Positions 62,301 through 64,000 of a DNA stretch of 64,000 nucleotides are shown one piece after another. How positions within the stretch are numbered: position 1 is the first letter of the stretch; every line of letters starts with the position of its first letter. The stretch is from Leptolyngbya sp. SIO1E4 (GTDB lineage Bacteria; Cyanobacteriota; Cyanobacteriia; Phormidesmidales; Phormidesmidaceae): contig JAAHFU020000004.1 in assembly GCA_010672825.2 (NCBI GenBank), forward strand, positions 682,001-746,000. The letters are read 5' to 3'. A model generated the notes under the pieces. That model worked only from the letters and a program-made list of their open reading frames with translations, made no database searches and had not been told where the DNA came from. A program made the position numbers and the translations under genes.

Positions 62301-62472
62301 TGACTTGCTCGAAGCCCTGCTGAACGAGGCGATCTGCTTCGGATGCGCGATCTGCTGGGGTACTTTGTGCCAGTACGGAGGTGGTGGGTAGGAGGGTAAG
62401 GGTGACAGGTAGGGCAATGATGAGTAGAGCGGTGACGGTGGCGAGGCCGAGCAGCCGAGCAGGGTGGCGCAT
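59326..62472 (-). CDS. Exported TPR-CHAT protease (largest)
   Basis: 1048 residues. Signal peptide MRHPARLLGLATVTALLIIA. About twelve 40-residue TPRs at about 55-540 (YRRAIEFLEQSLPIFRELDD; YSRAIDFQEQALAIARELDD occurs twice almost identically). CHAT domain to the end: VNDRVTRYIPMAALYDGEQF, His in VLHLATHAAFVPGRADESF, Cys in LVILSACQTAVGGPAGDGA, ending YYWAPFILIGNGL. Two Cys in a loop at about 640 (TCEDTNCAEL) are unlike the paralogues and could be a disulfide in the periplasm. Protease residues intact. Confidence 0.9.
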   Translation of the reverse strand: MRHPARLLGLATVTALLIIALPVTLTLLPTTSVLAQSTPADRASEADRLVQQGFEQVNRSQFREALQSWEQALEIYRDIQDRRSEGQVLGNLSGAYYSLGDYRRAIEFLEQSLPIFRELDDRRSEGNALNNLGLAYRDLEDYRRAIEFYEHSLPIFRELNDHRSERVALENLGDAYFDLGDSRRAIDFHEQALTIARELDDPRSEGNALGNLGLAYSNLGDYRRAIDYHEQHLAIARNIDHRAGEGAALGNLSNAYQSLGDYSRAIDFQEQALAIARELDDRRNEGAVLGNLGNSYLSLSDYSRAIDFQEQALAIARDLSDGAGESRTLNNLGLVYLSLGDYHRAIEYHEQALAIARETGRRGSEGTYLGNVGIVYWSSGDYRRAIEYYEQHRAIARDIGDLRGEGDALGNLGGAYLSLGDYRQAISFIEQALEIFRDIGVRAGEGIALDNLGNSYRNLGQEDRALEFYGQALAIFNVLGSRAEIGRTLGNIGKLLNAKTQPELAITFLKASVDVRESIRGDIRGLDTNLQQSFTDTVAADYRLLADLLLEQGRIPEAQQVLDLLKLEELREFTNTRATWTGTALAYTAAEQPVIDAHGSLIALSSAILTCEDTNCAELNSLYDQREALTAQYNDQVNQFANTIRANRRDDEDFQDPQELSDDAKSLLSAYAVEGQTPVLIYPFVLEDKLWLVWAIEGRVIGSAEVPVTQGELANTVQRFGELLTAPTRLDELQAQGQQLYNWIIQPLEAELAANNIDHLIFVNDRVTRYIPMAALYDGEQFLAERYQISTVLTPGTTDTRSRLADVESSQVLGLGLTQAVANFNPLPAVATELDSIVQSGDDDAIGIYPGQVLLNEAFTLEALKANLRPDYQVLHLATHAAFVPGRADESFIVMGNGDRFTTADIEDMNARLDNLHLVILSACQTAVGGPAGDGAEITGISSYFLGTDDSRAETVIASLWAVNDTSTSVLMQRFYTLLATGELTKAEALRQAQLSLLYEEDAETRLAAARRGAPIPTAREGFDVAVTESGYRHPYYWAPFILIGNGL

Positions 62473-62592
62473 GGGTTAATAGTGTTCAACAAGAATTAAT
62501 GGCAGATCTCTGTGAGCTAAGCACCGCTTTTTACTAAGAGAGAATTTTGGTGCGGGGCAAGGTTGAGGCTAAATCAGCATCGGTTCAGTAAT

Positions 62593-64000
62593 TTATTCCA
62601 CTACCTCGATCGTGGCAGAGAACGTGACGACAGAATTGTTGTCCACGACGGCATCTCGGGCTGTAGGAATTGCGGCGTTGCGGCTGACGTCACCCAGCAG
62701 GCTGTCTAAAATATTACCTACGCTATCTTCAGTGCTTCTAGAGGCTTCACGAGTCGAGTCAAACACAGGAAAGACGTCGGCAGAGCGATCGCTAATGCGC
62801 TTCAGCACCCGTAAGGTATCACGCAATTGCGTGCGGCTGGCAATCACCAACACATTGAAGGAGCCAGAAGGTCCTCTCAAAGGTAAATCGAAGATATCGG
62901 TTGATTTGGGAATCTCAATACTTTCATTTGGACCAAGCTCCGCTTGAATCTCAGGCGCATTCCAGTCGCTGGGATGGTAGACGTACATGTCACCGTCATC
63001 TTCAGTCGCAATCACGGCAACAAATAGTGACGTCGACTCCTGATTCGTGAGCGTGAGCGACAGATTCTCGCCAGCGGTCAGGCGTGGAATGACGGGTGCT
63101 GCATCGCCCCGAGCCTTTCCACTAGAAACTACGGCTACCCCGCCCCGCTCAACAGTGCCGATTTCCATATCAAGGGCTAACTCTGTGGAGTTAGTATTCA
63201 CCATGCTTTGCAACGCTTGCTGAGCGAGTAACAGCTTGAAGCGGGGAAATAGCCGCAAGATCGCTTCCCCGGCACTTTCAAATCCAGCACCAAATGTATC
63301 GGTCAGGGGGGTGAGATTTTCTTTAAACAGGCCAAAGCTGTCAGATTCCAACTCAACAATATCGGCGCGATTTCGAATGCCGAGATTTTCTAACTGTGGC
63401 TGGATGCTGTTACTAAAGCGGCCAATCAGCACGTCGGCAGGGTTGTCAGGAATTGTCACCGGAGTCACGCGGTCAATTCGGTCTAGCTGTTGGCGAACCG
63501 TCTCTAAGTCATCCCCCAGCGACTCATGCAAACCCACCTGCAACGAGAAATCAGTCGGAATACCGCGAATTTCTTCTTGCAATAAAGTTCCTGCTGTGAC
63601 ATCAGGTGGCAAATCAATCGTATTTCCCTGGTCGTCAATACACTGAGCTTTGACTTTGAGGCCATTAAGCTGACCTTGTTGCTGCAAACGAGCAATAACG
63701 TCTCTGTTGGCATTCAACGCTTCATAAATCGAATCTTTGGCCTTCAATGCATTCGGCGTCATGCCACCCAGCCATAGCTCTACCGTTTGCCCGTCAACGA
63801 CTTCTCGCACCACCGCATCGGCAAAGGGGCGATCCGGTGTCATGAGATAAGGGGGCTGCTGGTCAAGGGCAGTTCCGGGTTGTATGAAATAAACGGGGTC
63901 TTGGGGGTCGCCTTCATCGACAGCACGAGTGATGCGGGCTAAATCTACAAACATGCTTTCCAGCGACTCTGTCTGGCCAACTTGCCAGAGATAGCGCGTG
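62593..64000 (-). CDS. C-terminal part of a probable caspase-family protein (cut by window edge)
   Basis: The frame stays open to base 64000 (reading WQVGQTESLESMFVDLARIT), so the N-terminal part lies outside. The visible 468 residues contain a DUF4384-like segment (LTAGENLSLTLTNQESTSLF, DGDMYVYHPSDWNAPEIQAE), a DLPLRGPSGSFNVLVIASRT strand, and helices with RISDRSADVFPVFDSTREAS. In cyanobacteria this tail typically follows a peptidase C14 (caspase/orthocaspase) domain; that domain is not visible here. First gene of the CHAT run. Confidence 0.65.
   Translation of the reverse strand, partial: TRYLWQVGQTESLESMFVDLARITRAVDEGDPQDPVYFIQPGTALDQQPPYLMTPDRPFADAVVREVVDGQTVELWLGGMTPNALKAKDSIYEALNANRDVIARLQQQGQLNGLKVKAQCIDDQGNTIDLPPDVTAGTLLQEEIRGIPTDFSLQVGLHESLGDDLETVRQQLDRIDRVTPVTIPDNPADVLIGRFSNSIQPQLENLGIRNRADIVELESDSFGLFKENLTPLTDTFGAGFESAGEAILRLFPRFKLLLAQQALQSMVNTNSTELALDMEIGTVERGGVAVVSSGKARGDAAPVIPRLTAGENLSLTLTNQESTSLFVAVIATEDDGDMYVYHPSDWNAPEIQAELGPNESIEIPKSTDIFDLPLRGPSGSFNVLVIASRTQLRDTLRVLKRISDRSADVFPVFDSTREASRSTEDSVGNILDSLLGDVSRNAAIPTARDAVVDNNSVVTFSATIEVVE

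Overview
The window reads as the chromosome of a filamentous or large-genome cyanobacterium. Evidence: many GCGATCGC (HIP1) octamers, families almost confined to or strongly expanded in cyanobacteria (TPR-CHAT proteases, DUF928, DUF1822, DUF4336, cyanobacterial TpsA exoproteins with a GRGGLP tail, pentapeptide-repeat proteins, Nif11), a PEP-CTERM protein, and abundant short dispersed repeats plus decayed insertion sequences. No rRNA, tRNA or CRISPR array was recognised.

Layout. 1-7203 (+): the distal end of a contractile-injection-system (phage-tail-like) operon: a tail protein with an Ig-like extension, an unrecognised 465-residue protein, and two membrane proteins built alike (Ig-like modules, one TM helix near residue 376, then either WD40 repeats or more Ig-like modules). 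7.2-12.4 kb: accessory stretch with a PEP-CTERM protein, a cyclophilin-RTX fusion, a DUF1801 protein, a RidA-like protein, a broken HepT gene, a decayed IS5 transposase split by a miniature element, and a G-rich ~96-bp repeat. 12.4-17.1 kb (-): a NACHT-HEAT-TIR protein with 15 near-identical HEAT repeats, a small protein sharing an N-terminal motif with it, and a Nif11 protein: a candidate immune/conflict locus. 17.1-31.2 kb: a membrane pseudokinase fused to a PstS-like binding domain, translationally coupled to a two-partner-secretion pore (TpsB), then a DUF928 protein and two large TpsA exoproteins. 31.4-37.8 kb: exported TPR-CHAT protease, TPR protein, pentapeptide-repeat protein. 37.8-40.5 kb: IS relics around a DUF4336 gene. 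40.5-49.9 kb: TPR protein, a striking exported protein made of eight 15-residue repeats, a membrane pentapeptide-CHAT protease, three small exported proteins, and a sigma-like/DUF1822 pair. 49.9-51.2 kb: decayed group II intron and IS256 fragments. 51.2-64.0 kb (-): a co-directional run of caspase-family-like protein (cut by the edge), TPR-CHAT, TPR, trypsin-like protease, TPR-CHAT, TPR-CHAT; all those with visible N-termini carry signal peptides.

Working together (inference). The right half looks like an extracytoplasmic protease network: four exported TPR-CHAT proteins, one membrane CHAT protein, one trypsin-like protease and one caspase-family-like protein lie within about 33 kb, close to TPS exoproteins that could be substrates. 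The injection system, the NACHT-HEAT-TIR protein and the CHAT/caspase genes are all of kinds linked to conflict or programmed death, so the window may be a defence/cell-death neighbourhood. All functions are read from sequence patterns by eye; nothing was searched or computed.
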